Below are positions 1 through 9,314 of a stretch of 64,000 bases of DNA, piece after piece. The notes beneath the pieces were generated by a model. The model saw nothing but the letters and a program-made list of their open reading frames with translations. It was not told the DNA's origin and searched no databases. This stretch comes from Salinicoccus roseus. Its GTDB lineage: Bacteria > Bacillota > Bacilli > Staphylococcales > Salinicoccaceae. Each line of letters begins with the position of its first letter. The first letter of the stretch is position 1. The position numbers and the translations under genes are program-made. Location of the stretch: positions 1,329,795-1,393,794 of the forward strand of contig NZ_RKQJ01000001.1 in NCBI RefSeq assembly GCF_003814515.1. Direction: 5' to 3'.

Positions 1-77
1 ATCTCCTCTATTTCATAGCGCAATGCCTCAAGTGTCATTTCTTTGCCTTCGATGATATTGAACTTCTCTTCGTGCAT
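1..77 (-). CDS. Partial CDS, N-terminal 25 codons of an unidentified protein
   Basis: The reading frame runs off the left edge of the window. ATG at 77 is preceded by a purine-rich ribosome binding site (GAGAGAGGG, 8 nt upstream). The visible peptide begins MHEEKFNIIEGKEMTLEALR. I do not recognise the family from this short stretch; the frame is open and has a credible start, so it is probably a real gene. Confidence 0.5.
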   Translation of the reverse strand, partial: MHEEKFNIIEGKEMTLEALRYEIEE

Positions 78-143
78 AACTATCCCTCTCTCTCAATTGT
101 TTACATCACATATTCCCTTTTGAGAGGCATTTAATCTTAGCTG

Positions 144-419
144 CTATTCTTCCGAAGGTTCTTCTTCGCTTTCCTCACTGGCCTCTTCTTCGTTGGGCTC
201 TTCTTCACCGGATGCGTTCTGCTGCAGCTCTTCAAGCTCCTGTTCCTTCGTTTCGATATTGTCTTCCAGCTGGCTGTTCTCACTTTTGACGTTCTGTATT
301 TTATTTTCCAGTGCCTTATTCTCCTGGTTCATCTTCTCCAGATCCTTTGCAGCCTGACTTTCATCTTCACCGCATCCAGCAAGAAGGACCAGTAGTGCCA
401 CTGCGAATAGACGTTTCAT
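144..419 (-). CDS. Small coiled-coil lipoprotein
   Basis: A 91-residue predicted lipoprotein. The signal peptide ends in a lipobox LLAGC with Cys16, so the mature protein should be anchored to the outer face of the membrane. Residues about 24-68 form a heptad-rich coiled coil (K/E/L/N-rich), followed by a strongly acidic tail of repeated Glu with Ser/Asn. No enzymatic domain is visible. The acidic tail fits a halotolerant host. The function is unknown; it could be a spacer or a small envelope-stress lipoprotein. It is monocistronic. Confidence 0.75.
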   Translation of the reverse strand: MKRLFAVALLVLLAGCGEDESQAAKDLEKMNQENKALENKIQNVKSENSQLEDNIETKEQELEELQQNASGEEEPNEEEASEESEEEPSEE

Positions 420-481
420 GGCCTCACCCTTTTTTTATCCTGATACAGATTATATCACTTTCTGGAATCCATGAAAATTTA

Positions 482-514
482 AAATGGCACCCCGGAAGAT
501 TCCGGAGTGCCATA
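482..514 (-). terminator. Rho-independent terminator of binding-protein gene 1
   Basis: A hairpin with arms around TGGCACTCCGGAA / TTCCGGGGTGCCA, followed on the minus strand by TTTTAAATTTT, sits just after the stop codon of the 520-2235 gene. Confidence 0.75.
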
Positions 515-519
515 ATATA

Positions 520-2235
520 TTATTCGCCTATAGTGACTTCGTCCAACTGATAGATGCCGAGGGCATCCACTTCAAAGTTCTGTACCTCTGTACGCACACC
601 AGTCAGATAGTTCTGGTGGTGGATATATGCCATAGGGGCGATATCCACGAGCATTTCCTGAGCTTCCGAGTAGATTTCCTGACGTGCTTCAGGGTCAGTT
701 TCCTGACGGCCTTCTTCAAGCAGGGCGTCCACTTCATCATTGCTCATGAATGAACGGTTACCCGGGTCGCCATGCATTTCAGAGTGGAACAGCGGGTACA
801 TGCCGTAGTCCGCGTCGCCAGTAACTGTTGACCATCCAAGAACGAACATGTCATGCTCACCCTGTGCAGTCCTCTCAAGATACGCGCCCCACTCGAGCTG
901 TTCTACATTCAACTCGATGTTGAGCTCCTTCAGGGACTCCTGCAGATAGACTGCCGTATCGATACGTTGTGGGCTGTCATTTGTCCAGATTTCAAGTGAG
1001 AAGCCATCTTCATATCCGGCTTCCGCCATAAGTTCCTTCGCACGATCCATATCGTAGGAGAGGCCTTCAACGCTTTCGTCATAGCCGAATACATCCGGAG
1101 CAAGTGGACCTTGTGCCGGGATACCTACACCATCATATACGCCATCGATGATTGCTTCCCTGTCGATGGCATGTGAAATCGCCTGACGTACGAGTGGATC
1201 ATCGAGTGGTTCCTTCTCCATGTTGAAGCCGATGTATGAAAGTGAAAGTGATTCTGTGTTGTCGAGATATGTTTCTTCGTGGGAGTCAACACGTTCCATG
1301 TTGTTGGACTCCACTGCACCTGCAACATGGCTGTCGCCAGTTTCAAGTTCAGCAATGCGTGCAGCAGTTTCCGGTACCACTTTAAATGTTACCGTGTCCA
1401 ATGCTACAGGCTCTTCGTGATAGTCATCGTTTCTTTCGAGCACGACTTCTTCACCAGCTGCACGGGACTGGACCTTGAATGGACCTGTACCGATTGCATT
1501 CTCGGCAGCATGCTGCCCCATGTTTTCGGAGATTGCATTCGCAACTTCCTCATGCTCTTCGCCGCCATTGTCGCGAAGTTCATAGTACTCTTCAAGTGTC
1601 ATCTCTTCACCAGAGTCGGACAGTGCCTGCTCATAGTCTGCATCGATGACGTCTTTGCTCAGCATACCTCCTGCATCGTGTGCAAGGTGTGCGAGGAGTG
1701 GGGCAAATGGATATTCTGTCGTGATTTCGACAGTATAGTCATCGACCGGTTCCACGTCCGTAATCATCTCATACAGGAACATACGTGGAGACGCCATTGC
1801 CGGGTCTGTGATGCGTTTCAGGTTCGCTTCGACAGCTTCAGCATTGAATTCAGTTCCATCGTGGAACATGACGCCTTCCTTGAGAGTGAATTCCCATGTA
1901 TTGTCATCCACCTGTTCCCATTCAGTCGCCAGACCAGGCTGAACTTCCATGTTCTCATCAAGGACAGTCAGTGTGTCATAGATGTTTGAACGTACGTTAC
2001 TTGACGGCACGTCATTGTTGCCGTGCGGATCGAGACTGACGACGTCGCTCATTTCGGAAATGACAAGATCTCCGCCTTCTCCGCCTTCTCCGCCTTCAGT
2101 ATCACCTGAAGATTCTTCTCCGCCGTCTGCAGAATCGCTCTCCGGATCGACATTGCTATCGTCCGTACATGCAGCCAGCGCAAATGATAAAATTAAAACC
2201 AGGCTCAACATTAGAAGCAGTTTTAAATTTTTCAT
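520..2235 (-). CDS. Peptide ABC transporter substrate-binding lipoprotein, paralogue 1
   Basis: A 571-residue SBP_bac_5 (DppA/OppA-type) solute-binding lipoprotein. The signal peptide ends in ALAAC (Cys23), followed by an acidic, Gly/Ser-rich linker. The core shows the family signature blocks (SLDPHGNND, EWEQVDDNTWEFTLKEGV, VRQAISHAIDREAII). It should capture peptides outside the membrane and hand them to the DppB/DppC permease encoded divergently at 6442-8281. It is the most distal of three tandem paralogues, each transcribed separately. The start ATG follows TTAGGAGG. The exact ligand (di-, oligopeptide or glutathione-like) cannot be told from sequence. Confidence 0.93.
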   Translation of the reverse strand: MKNLKLLLMLSLVLILSFALAACTDDSNVDPESDSADGGEESSGDTEGGEGGEGGDLVISEMSDVVSLDPHGNNDVPSSNVRSNIYDTLTVLDENMEVQPGLATEWEQVDDNTWEFTLKEGVMFHDGTEFNAEAVEANLKRITDPAMASPRMFLYEMITDVEPVDDYTVEITTEYPFAPLLAHLAHDAGGMLSKDVIDADYEQALSDSGEEMTLEEYYELRDNGGEEHEEVANAISENMGQHAAENAIGTGPFKVQSRAAGEEVVLERNDDYHEEPVALDTVTFKVVPETAARIAELETGDSHVAGAVESNNMERVDSHEETYLDNTESLSLSYIGFNMEKEPLDDPLVRQAISHAIDREAIIDGVYDGVGIPAQGPLAPDVFGYDESVEGLSYDMDRAKELMAEAGYEDGFSLEIWTNDSPQRIDTAVYLQESLKELNIELNVEQLEWGAYLERTAQGEHDMFVLGWSTVTGDADYGMYPLFHSEMHGDPGNRSFMSNDEVDALLEEGRQETDPEARQEIYSEAQEMLVDIAPMAYIHHQNYLTGVRTEVQNFEVDALGIYQLDEVTIGE

Positions 2236-2284
2236 TTTGGACCTCCTAATAATTTTTAATTAAATGCAAGATTTAATCAACTTC

Positions 2285-2313
2285 ATGATACAGGAATAGG
2301 TAAGCGCCTTCAA
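2285..2313 (-). promoter_or_regulatory. Sigma-A-type promoter of binding-protein gene 1 with a weak CodY-like site
   Basis: On the minus strand TTGAAG and TATCAT are separated by 17 bp. A weak CodY-like sequence (AATTTTCCCACATTT on the plus strand, 11/15 to the consensus AATTTTCWGAAAATT) lies at 2318-2332, just upstream of the -35 box. The promoter is inferred from spacing and hexamer match; the CodY site is weak. Confidence 0.5.
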
Positions 2314-2346
2314 GATGAATTTTCCCACATTTTCAAATAATGGAAA

Positions 2347-2385
2347 GAATAAAAACTGGAAAACACAAGAAGTGTTTTCCAGTTT
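2347..2385 (-). terminator. Rho-independent terminator of binding-protein gene 2
   Basis: A perfect 14-bp stem (AAACTGGAAAACAC with its complement) and a 5-nt loop, followed by TTATTC on the minus strand. It lies downstream of the stop at 2416. Confidence 0.85.
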
Positions 2386-2415
2386 CTGGTTTATTCAATC
2401 ATCCGATGAAGGCCA

Positions 2416-4092
2416 CTATTCATTGATGGTGGCTTCACGGAGATCGAAGATGTTATAGCTGTTGATGTCGATGCCTTCAACATTATTATTGTAGGCGTTC
2501 AAGTTTTCAGAGTGACGTACGAAGATTGCCGGAGCTTCGTCTACAAGCAGTTGCTGGGCCTCGACATATAACTGCTCACGGGCATCCTGGTCAGACTCAC
2601 GCTTTCCTTCATCCAGCAATGCATCGAGTTCATCGTTTTCGAAGAAGGACCTGTTTCCTGGGGCCCCGACCATGTCGGAATGGAATAATGGAGAAATGCC
2701 ATTATCCGGGTCCCCTGTTGAGTTGGACCAGCCAAGGATGAACATATCATGTTCGCCGTTGCCCGTCATTTCCAGGTACGCGCCCCATTCCACTTGTTCG
2801 ATGTTCACATTGATGTTGAGTTCGGCCAGAGATTCCTGGAGCCATACAGCCATGTCCACACGTTCTGGATTATCATCGTTGACCATCAGATTGACATCGA
2901 ATCCATCCTCATATCCTGCCTCTGCAAGCAGTTCCCTTGCCTGTTCCATATCGTATTCCAGGGCTTCGATATCCTCACTATGACCCATCACACCAGGCGC
3001 AAGTGGACCGACTGCCGGTGTACCGGAGTCATTATATACACCGGAGAGGACCGCATCCTTATCAAACGCATGGGTGATTGCACGTCTCACCTGCGGATCA
3101 TCGAACGGTTCCTTTTGGGTATTGAAACCGATGTAGTCGATGGAAACGGAGTCCGTGCGCTCAAGCGTCACTTCCTCATTACTTTCTACACGTCCGATGT
3201 TGCTGGACTCGACCTGTGCAATGAAGTCGGAGTCGCCGGTTTCCAGTTCCGCAAGCCTGGAGCCTGTTTCAGAAACGACCTTGAATGTGGCCGAATCGAT
3301 CGTCGGCGCGCCATTCCAGTAATCTTCATAGGCAGTCAGTTCGGTTTTCTCACCCGGATTCCTGCTTTCAAACTGGAGGTAGTTGGAGCCAACAGGATTC
3401 TGCTCGACCATGGTACCCATGGCACCACCGATTTCGTTTGCCGCCTCTTCATGCTCATCTCCGCCTGCTTCGCGGAGCTCGTAATACTCTTCAAGTGTCA
3501 TATCGAGTCCTGCTTCATCGATTGCATTCTGATAGTCTTCATCGATGAGGTCTTTACTGATCATTTTGCCTGCGCCATGCGTCAGGTTATTGAGCAGCGG
3601 AGAAAACGGGAACTCTGTAACGAGTTCGACTGTGTAATCATCAACAACATTAACCTCGCTTACCATTTCAAGCAGGAAAGACCTTGGAGAGGCCATTGCA
3701 GGGTCAAGCAGACGCTCGAAGTTCGCCTTCACGACGTCAGCATTGAATTCACTGCCATCATGGAAAGTGACCCCCTCCTGCAGGGTGAACTGCCATGTAG
3801 TATCATCGATCTGCTCCCATTCGGAAGCCAGTACCGGTTCTATTTCAAAGTTTTCATTCTGCGTCACAAGCCCTTCATATATTGTATCCCGGACCTGCTC
3901 GGATGGTACATCGTTGCTTCCATGCGGATCCATGGATACAGCATCACTCGGGAAGGCCAGCACCATGTCGCCCCCACTGGAAGACGACTCCCCTTCAGCG
4001 CCACCTTCCGGCTCCACCTGGCTGTCATCCGTACATGCCGCCAGTACGAGTACAAGCATACTGAGCAACATCAATCGCCAAAAATTCTTCAT
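2416..4092 (-). CDS. Peptide ABC transporter substrate-binding lipoprotein, paralogue 2
   Basis: A 558-residue SBP_bac_5 lipoprotein, paralogous to its two neighbours along the whole length. Lipobox VLAAC with Cys20. An in-frame start 30 nt upstream exists, but the strong ribosome binding site AGAGGAGGAG lies directly before the ATG at 4092, so this start is preferred. The family blocks SMDPHGSNDVP, LLDEDY-type and VRRAITHAFDKDAV are present. It shares with the other two copies an acidic insert around TLEEYYELRE. Likely role: extracytoplasmic peptide capture for the divergent Dpp permease. Own promoter and terminator. Confidence 0.93.
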   Translation of the reverse strand: MKNFWRLMLLSMLVLVLAACTDDSQVEPEGGAEGESSSSGGDMVLAFPSDAVSMDPHGSNDVPSEQVRDTIYEGLVTQNENFEIEPVLASEWEQIDDTTWQFTLQEGVTFHDGSEFNADVVKANFERLLDPAMASPRSFLLEMVSEVNVVDDYTVELVTEFPFSPLLNNLTHGAGKMISKDLIDEDYQNAIDEAGLDMTLEEYYELREAGGDEHEEAANEIGGAMGTMVEQNPVGSNYLQFESRNPGEKTELTAYEDYWNGAPTIDSATFKVVSETGSRLAELETGDSDFIAQVESSNIGRVESNEEVTLERTDSVSIDYIGFNTQKEPFDDPQVRRAITHAFDKDAVLSGVYNDSGTPAVGPLAPGVMGHSEDIEALEYDMEQARELLAEAGYEDGFDVNLMVNDDNPERVDMAVWLQESLAELNINVNIEQVEWGAYLEMTGNGEHDMFILGWSNSTGDPDNGISPLFHSDMVGAPGNRSFFENDELDALLDEGKRESDQDAREQLYVEAQQLLVDEAPAIFVRHSENLNAYNNNVEGIDINSYNIFDLREATINE

Positions 4093-4155
4093 CCTACTCC
4101 TCCTCTGAAAAATCTCTCCCATCCAAATATGTAAGACTTTTTTTGGGGTAAACCC

Positions 4156-4204
4156 ATTTTATATCACCATAAGATTTCTTTCAATAAGGAATATTCTGAA
4201 CTTT
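4156..4204 (-). promoter_or_regulatory. Promoter of binding-protein gene 2 with candidate CodY box
   Basis: On the minus strand TTGAAA (4184-4179) and TAAAAT (4161-4156) are 17 bp apart. A candidate CodY box AATATTCTGAACTTT (12 of 15 matches to the consensus) lies at 4190-4204, five base pairs upstream of the -35 box. The location matches that of the weaker site at paralogue 1. The call is by motif only. Confidence 0.5.
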
Positions 4205-4276
4205 AAAAAATAACTTTGCTTTACTCAAAAAACTCTATTTTCAGATGAAGAGCGCTTTTGAAATGTTTTCACTCGC

Positions 4277-4316
4277 AAAAAAAGCCCCCTTGGTGCCAAC
4301 AGGCATTCAAGGGGGA
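4277..4316 (-). terminator. Rho-independent terminator of binding-protein gene 3
   Basis: On the minus strand the stem CCCCCTTG / CAAGGGGG is followed by CTTTTTTTG, 25 nt beyond the stop at 4342. Confidence 0.8.
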
Positions 4317-4341
4317 GAGTGAACTTTGAGATATTAATCAG

Positions 4342-6012
4342 TTACTCTATTGTTACATTCCTGAAATCCGGCTTGTTATACGTATCGATTACTAGACCCT
4401 CCACTTCGTCCCTGTAGGCGTTCATGCTTTCTGCCTGGCGCATGAATATTGAGGGTGCTTCATCAATCAACAGTTCCTGTGCCTCCCTGTATATCTCTTC
4501 ACGGACTTCTGTGTCGGTTTCACGACGTCCTTCCTCCAGAAGGTCATCAAATGCTTCATTTTCGAAGAAGAACCTGTTCCCCTGATCACCCATCATCGAC
4601 GAGTGGTAGAGGGGCCATAATCCATGATCTGGATCCCCGGTTGCATTTGGCCAGCCGAGTATGAAGATGTCATGATCTCCGGTGCTCGCCGCCTCCAGAT
4701 AAGCGCCCCATTCGAACTGGTCCACTGTAGCATCGACATTGATTTCCTGAAGCGCTTCCTGCAGGTAGACAGCCAAATCCACCCTTTCAGATGCATCATT
4801 GGTTATGATGGAGATTTCAAAACCATCTTCATAACCGGCCTCCGCCATCAGTTCCCGCGCGCGCTCCACGTCATAATCCAGTCCTTCAATACCTTCATCG
4901 TAGCCCAGAACTTCCGGTTGGAGCGGACCTTCGAGCGTCCTGCCGGTACCACTGTATATGCCATTGATGACTTCTTCCTTATCAAAGATATGTGTGATGG
5001 CCTGTCTTACCCGTTTATCATCAAGCGGCTCCTTCTGTGTATTAAAGCCGATGTATTCCATTGCGATATTGTAGAAAGTATACATATGGGTCTCTGGATT
5101 GCTTTCAATCCTCTCTTTACTTGAAGGTTCAAAACCGCTGATCATATGGGATTCCCCGGTTTCCAGCTCTGCAATTCTTGAGCCTGTTTCCGAAACAACC
5201 TTGAAAGTGACAGTGTCCAACTTTGCAGGTTCCTGCCAATACTCATCGTACCTGGCAAGAACAGTGTTTTCACCCGGTGTCCTCTCTTCAAACTGCAGAT
5301 ACCCTGTTCCTGTTGGTTTCTGTTCCACTACAGTATGCAGATACTCGGAAACACTCTCTGCAGCATCTTCATACTCTGCACCACCTGTGTTCCGCAGTTC
5401 ATAGAACTCCTCAAGCGGCATATCGAGTCCCGCTTCCTCTATGGCATTTCTATAGTCTTCATCTATGACTTCTTTACTGATCATTCCCCCTCCGTCATGG
5501 GTGAGATGGGCCAGCAAGGGCGCAAATGGATACGAGGTCACTATTTCAACCTGATAATCATCAATTACATTCACTTCTTCCACCATCTCGAAAATATTCA
5601 GCCGCGGTGATGCGACTGCAGGATCAAGCACCCTGTCGAAGTTCGCCTTAACGACTTCTGCATTGAAGTCACTGCCATCATGGAAAGTGACATCCTCTTC
5701 CAGAGTAAACCGCCATGTGGTATCATCCACCTGTTCCCATTCACTGGCGAGTAATGGAGCAATTTCGAGCGCTTCGTTTTGAGTGACAAGCCCTTCATAT
5801 ATCGTATTCCTCACCTGGTCGGAATACAGATCATTGCTTCCATGCGGGTCCAGGGAGACCACGTCGTTTCCCACCGATAATATGAAGTCCCCTCCTGCAG
5901 TCTGGCTGCCCTCATCACCACTGTCACTCCCCGGGTCAGCATCACTGTCGTCCGTACATGCAGTCAGCACGAGGAGCATCCCAAGCATGAACATCCCCAT
6001 AAATCTTTTCAT
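4342..6012 (-). CDS. Peptide ABC transporter substrate-binding lipoprotein, paralogue 3
   Basis: A 556-residue SBP_bac_5 lipoprotein, third of the tandem set and closest to the permease operon. Signal peptide with lipobox VLTAC (Cys19). A TTG codon lies directly before the ATG; the ATG at 6012 is taken as the start because GGAAGGTGG is well spaced for it. Family blocks SLDPHGSNDLY, EWEQVDDTTWRFTLEE and VRQAITHIFDKEEV are visible. Likely binds peptides for the divergent DppCBDF transporter. Divergence among the three copies suggests different ligand ranges, but this is inference. Confidence 0.93.
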   Translation of the reverse strand: MKRFMGMFMLGMLLVLTACTDDSDADPGSDSGDEGSQTAGGDFILSVGNDVVSLDPHGSNDLYSDQVRNTIYEGLVTQNEALEIAPLLASEWEQVDDTTWRFTLEEDVTFHDGSDFNAEVVKANFDRVLDPAVASPRLNIFEMVEEVNVIDDYQVEIVTSYPFAPLLAHLTHDGGGMISKEVIDEDYRNAIEEAGLDMPLEEFYELRNTGGAEYEDAAESVSEYLHTVVEQKPTGTGYLQFEERTPGENTVLARYDEYWQEPAKLDTVTFKVVSETGSRIAELETGESHMISGFEPSSKERIESNPETHMYTFYNIAMEYIGFNTQKEPLDDKRVRQAITHIFDKEEVINGIYSGTGRTLEGPLQPEVLGYDEGIEGLDYDVERARELMAEAGYEDGFEISIITNDASERVDLAVYLQEALQEINVDATVDQFEWGAYLEAASTGDHDIFILGWPNATGDPDHGLWPLYHSSMMGDQGNRFFFENEAFDDLLEEGRRETDTEVREEIYREAQELLIDEAPSIFMRQAESMNAYRDEVEGLVIDTYNKPDFRNVTIE

Positions 6013-6059
6013 CAAATCCCACCTTCCTCTTTCGGCTAATCCCTAGTTTTTAAATAGGT

Positions 6060-6088
6060 TTTATAGAGGTAATAATATACTAGTTCAA
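6060..6088 (-). promoter_or_regulatory. Sigma-A-type promoter of binding-protein gene 3
   Basis: On the minus strand TTGAAC and TATAAA are separated by exactly 17 bp, about 50 nt upstream of the ATG at 6012. No clear CodY motif is adjacent, unlike at paralogue 2. Confidence 0.5.
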
Positions 6089-6213
6089 GAGGATGTTCAA
6101 TACAGTGTTCATTTTTCATCTCAGGCTCTATCATCAAGCGCACCCATCCAAGTTTCATTTCCCTTTAAGCATGAGGTAATGAAACATTTAAATTGATTGA
6201 ATATACTGAATTT

Positions 6214-6242
6214 TTGACAGTTACATTAAATATACATATTTT
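6214..6242 (+). promoter_or_regulatory. Candidate distal promoter for the dpp operon
   Basis: A perfect -35 TTGACA is followed after 17 bp by TATTTT in a very AT-rich stretch. The 429-bp gap 6013-6441 holds this element, the CodY-like box at 6292 and a second promoter at 6352; no gene is seen in it. Confidence 0.35.
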
Positions 6243-6291
6243 AGACATAAATTTAAATATATATATATAAAATTAAAGTGTTTTATTACAC

Positions 6292-6306
6292 AATTTTAAG
6301 AAAATT
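6292..6306. promoter_or_regulatory. CodY box between binding-protein genes and dpp operon
   Basis: AATTTTAAGAAAATT matches the established CodY consensus AATTTTCWGAAAATT at 14 of 15 positions. It lies between the divergent promoters of binding-protein gene 3 and dppC. CodY represses peptide-uptake operons in related Firmicutes when branched-chain amino acids and GTP are high, so nutrient control of this locus is likely. Confidence 0.65.
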
Positions 6307-6351
6307 TCTTCATAAATGCGTGAAAGCCCTTTCATTGTTTTGTAGAAAATA

Positions 6352-6380
6352 TTGAAAAATTCACTTTATGACTGTATCAT
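6352..6380 (+). promoter_or_regulatory. Candidate proximal promoter of the dpp operon
   Basis: TTGAAA and TATCAT are separated by 17 bp (5 of 6 matches each), about 60 nt upstream of the dppC start. The transcript would begin near 6387. It lies downstream of the CodY-like box at 6292-6306. Confidence 0.5.
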
Positions 6381-6441
6381 TATAAGAAGCAATTCAAGGA
6401 TTTGTCATAAAATTCAATCAGAATTATTAGGAGGTCAATTC

Positions 6442-7350
6442 ATGGCAGTTGCATCCAAAGAAAGAATCCGGGACACCAAACCGGTCAATCCACGGGTTAA
6501 AAGCATGAAGGATTTCTATAAGCGCCTGAAGAAGAACAAATCGGCCCTTACAGGCTTCTATATACTATTGTTCTTCTTCATTGTATCGATTTTTGGTGCA
6601 ATCGATGCAAACTATGGTCTTACAGGAATCAGTTCAAATGCAACCAGTCTGACAGAAAAGTTGGAAGGTCCTTCAGCCGCGCATTGGTTCGGTACGGATC
6701 ACCTCGGCAGGGATATCTTCATCAGAATAATACACGGCATGTACATAACATTAGGGGTAGGGTTTGCAGCAACTTTCCTTGCAGGCCTTGTGGGTGTGCC
6801 ACTTGGAATTCTCGCCGGCTACTATGGCGGCTGGCTTGATACCATCATCATGAGACTCATGGATGTCCTGCTCGCTTTCCCGGGCATCCTGCTTGCGCTT
6901 GCCATCGTCAGTGTACTTGGCGGCAGCACAATCAACGTGACCATCGCCATCGCCATCGGTGCCGTTCCACAGTTTGCACGGATCGTAAGAGGGTCGACAT
7001 TGACGACAAAGAAACTGGAATATGTGGATGCGATCCGTGCCCTCGGTGCACGTGACGGCAAGATCATCTTCCAGCACATACTGCCGAATATCATGTCGCC
7101 GATCATTGTAAATACTACTCTCTTCATCGCTACAGCAATCCTTTCAGCAGCAGGCCTTTCATTCCTCGGCCTTGGCGTACAGCCGCCGACACCTGAATGG
7201 GGTGCCATGCTCAATGATGGAAGAAACTATATGTACCAGGCAGGACACATCACATTCTTCCCTGGCATGATGATCGTCATCGTTGTACTTGCATTCAACT
7301 TATTCGGAGACGGATTGAGAGATGCACTCGATCCGAAATTCAAGAAATAG
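6442..7350 (+). CDS. dppC: Dipeptide/oligopeptide ABC transporter permease, DppC type
   Basis: A 302-residue inner-membrane permease. The start at 6442 is chosen over an upstream in-frame ATG because TTAGGAGG precedes it. An N-terminal cytoplasmic stretch is followed by a first membrane helix (about residues 34-54), the OppC N-terminal region, and five further helices. The EAA coupling loop is visible around DAIRALGARDGK. It pairs with DppB to form the peptide channel. First gene of the operon, which is C-B-D-F in order rather than the more usual B-C; its stop is followed after 10 nt by dppB. Confidence 0.93.
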   Translation: MAVASKERIRDTKPVNPRVKSMKDFYKRLKKNKSALTGFYILLFFFIVSIFGAIDANYGLTGISSNATSLTEKLEGPSAAHWFGTDHLGRDIFIRIIHGMYITLGVGFAATFLAGLVGVPLGILAGYYGGWLDTIIMRLMDVLLAFPGILLALAIVSVLGGSTINVTIAIAIGAVPQFARIVRGSTLTTKKLEYVDAIRALGARDGKIIFQHILPNIMSPIIVNTTLFIATAILSAAGLSFLGLGVQPPTPEWGAMLNDGRNYMYQAGHITFFPGMMIVIVVLAFNLFGDGLRDALDPKFKK

Positions 7351-7360
7351 GAGGCATCAT

Positions 7361-8281
7361 ATGACTACATTCATTATTCGTAGGCTGTTGCAGGCCATCC
7401 CCGTTCTCATCGGGGTCACAATTCTCGTGTTCAGTCTGATGCACCTTACTCCGGGTAACCCAGCGGTTATTATGGCAGGAGAAAGTGCGCCTCAGGCGAC
7501 AGTACAGGCAATTGAAGAACGTTTGGGTCTGAACGATCCGCTTCACATACAGTATTTCAACTTCCTGGGCAATGCCCTGCAGCTGGATCTTGGTACGTCC
7601 ATCCGGGACAACATCCCGGTATTCGACCATGTCCAGTCAAGATTCCTGATCACATTGGAACTTTCAGTATACTCGATGATTTTTGCGATAGTGCTTGGAC
7701 TTCTGGCAGGCATCATCTCAGCAGTGCGCCAGTACACATTCTCTGATGTTGCCATCATGATTGTTGCCCTGTTCGGACTGTCCATGCCGAACTTCTGGCT
7801 CGGCCTCATGCTCATCCAGTGGTTCGCCATTAACTTGGGATGGTTTGCGCCGACAGGCTGGGGGGATGCCGACCAGATTGTTCTGCCGGTCATCGCACTC
7901 GGTACAGCCGGTGCCGCAATCATTGCCAGGATGACACGGAGCAGTATGCTCGATGTCATTTCACAGGACTACATCCGTACTGCCAGGGCAAAAGGGGTCA
8001 AGGAACGTGTAGTCATATTCAGACATGCGCTCAAAAATGCAATGATTCCGGTTGTCACTGTAATCGGTCTCCAGTTCGGCTATTTCCTTGCCGGTTCGGT
8101 GCTCACCGAGAGTGTATTCGCGATCAACGGCCTTGGCCGCCTGATCATCGATTCCATTCTGCAGCGTGACTTCCCGGTTGTACAAGGCGCCATCCTGGTC
8201 ATTGCCGTCACCTTCGTTCTTGTAAATCTGGCAGTCGATATTTCCTACAGGTTCCTGAACAAACGGATCGACCTAAACTAA
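7361..8281 (+). CDS. dppB: Dipeptide/oligopeptide ABC transporter permease, DppB type
   Basis: A 306-residue membrane permease of the BPD_transp_1 family beginning MTTFIIRRLLQAIPV, the typical DppB N terminus, with six predicted helices. The EAA loop is present around TARAKGVKERVV. An upstream in-frame ATG at 7322 lies inside dppC; the ATG at 7361 directly follows AGGAGG and is preferred. It forms the translocation pore with DppC. Second gene of the operon. Confidence 0.93.
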   Translation: MTTFIIRRLLQAIPVLIGVTILVFSLMHLTPGNPAVIMAGESAPQATVQAIEERLGLNDPLHIQYFNFLGNALQLDLGTSIRDNIPVFDHVQSRFLITLELSVYSMIFAIVLGLLAGIISAVRQYTFSDVAIMIVALFGLSMPNFWLGLMLIQWFAINLGWFAPTGWGDADQIVLPVIALGTAGAAIIARMTRSSMLDVISQDYIRTARAKGVKERVVIFRHALKNAMIPVVTVIGLQFGYFLAGSVLTESVFAINGLGRLIIDSILQRDFPVVQGAILVIAVTFVLVNLAVDISYRFLNKRIDLN

Positions 8282-8297
8282 GTTAGGAGTGACACAT

Positions 8298-9291
<994 letters not shown>

Positions 9292-9314
<23 letters not shown>

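Noticed and set aside
2749..4134. A 461-codon open frame on the plus strand opposite binding-protein gene 2
   Set aside because: It is the mirror of a well-supported lipoprotein gene, has no ribosome site or known domain, and is Cys/His-rich as antisense frames are.
4240..4270. A possible cre site around GAAGAGCGCTTTTG
   Set aside because: The TG..A and ..CA flanks required by the cre consensus are missing.
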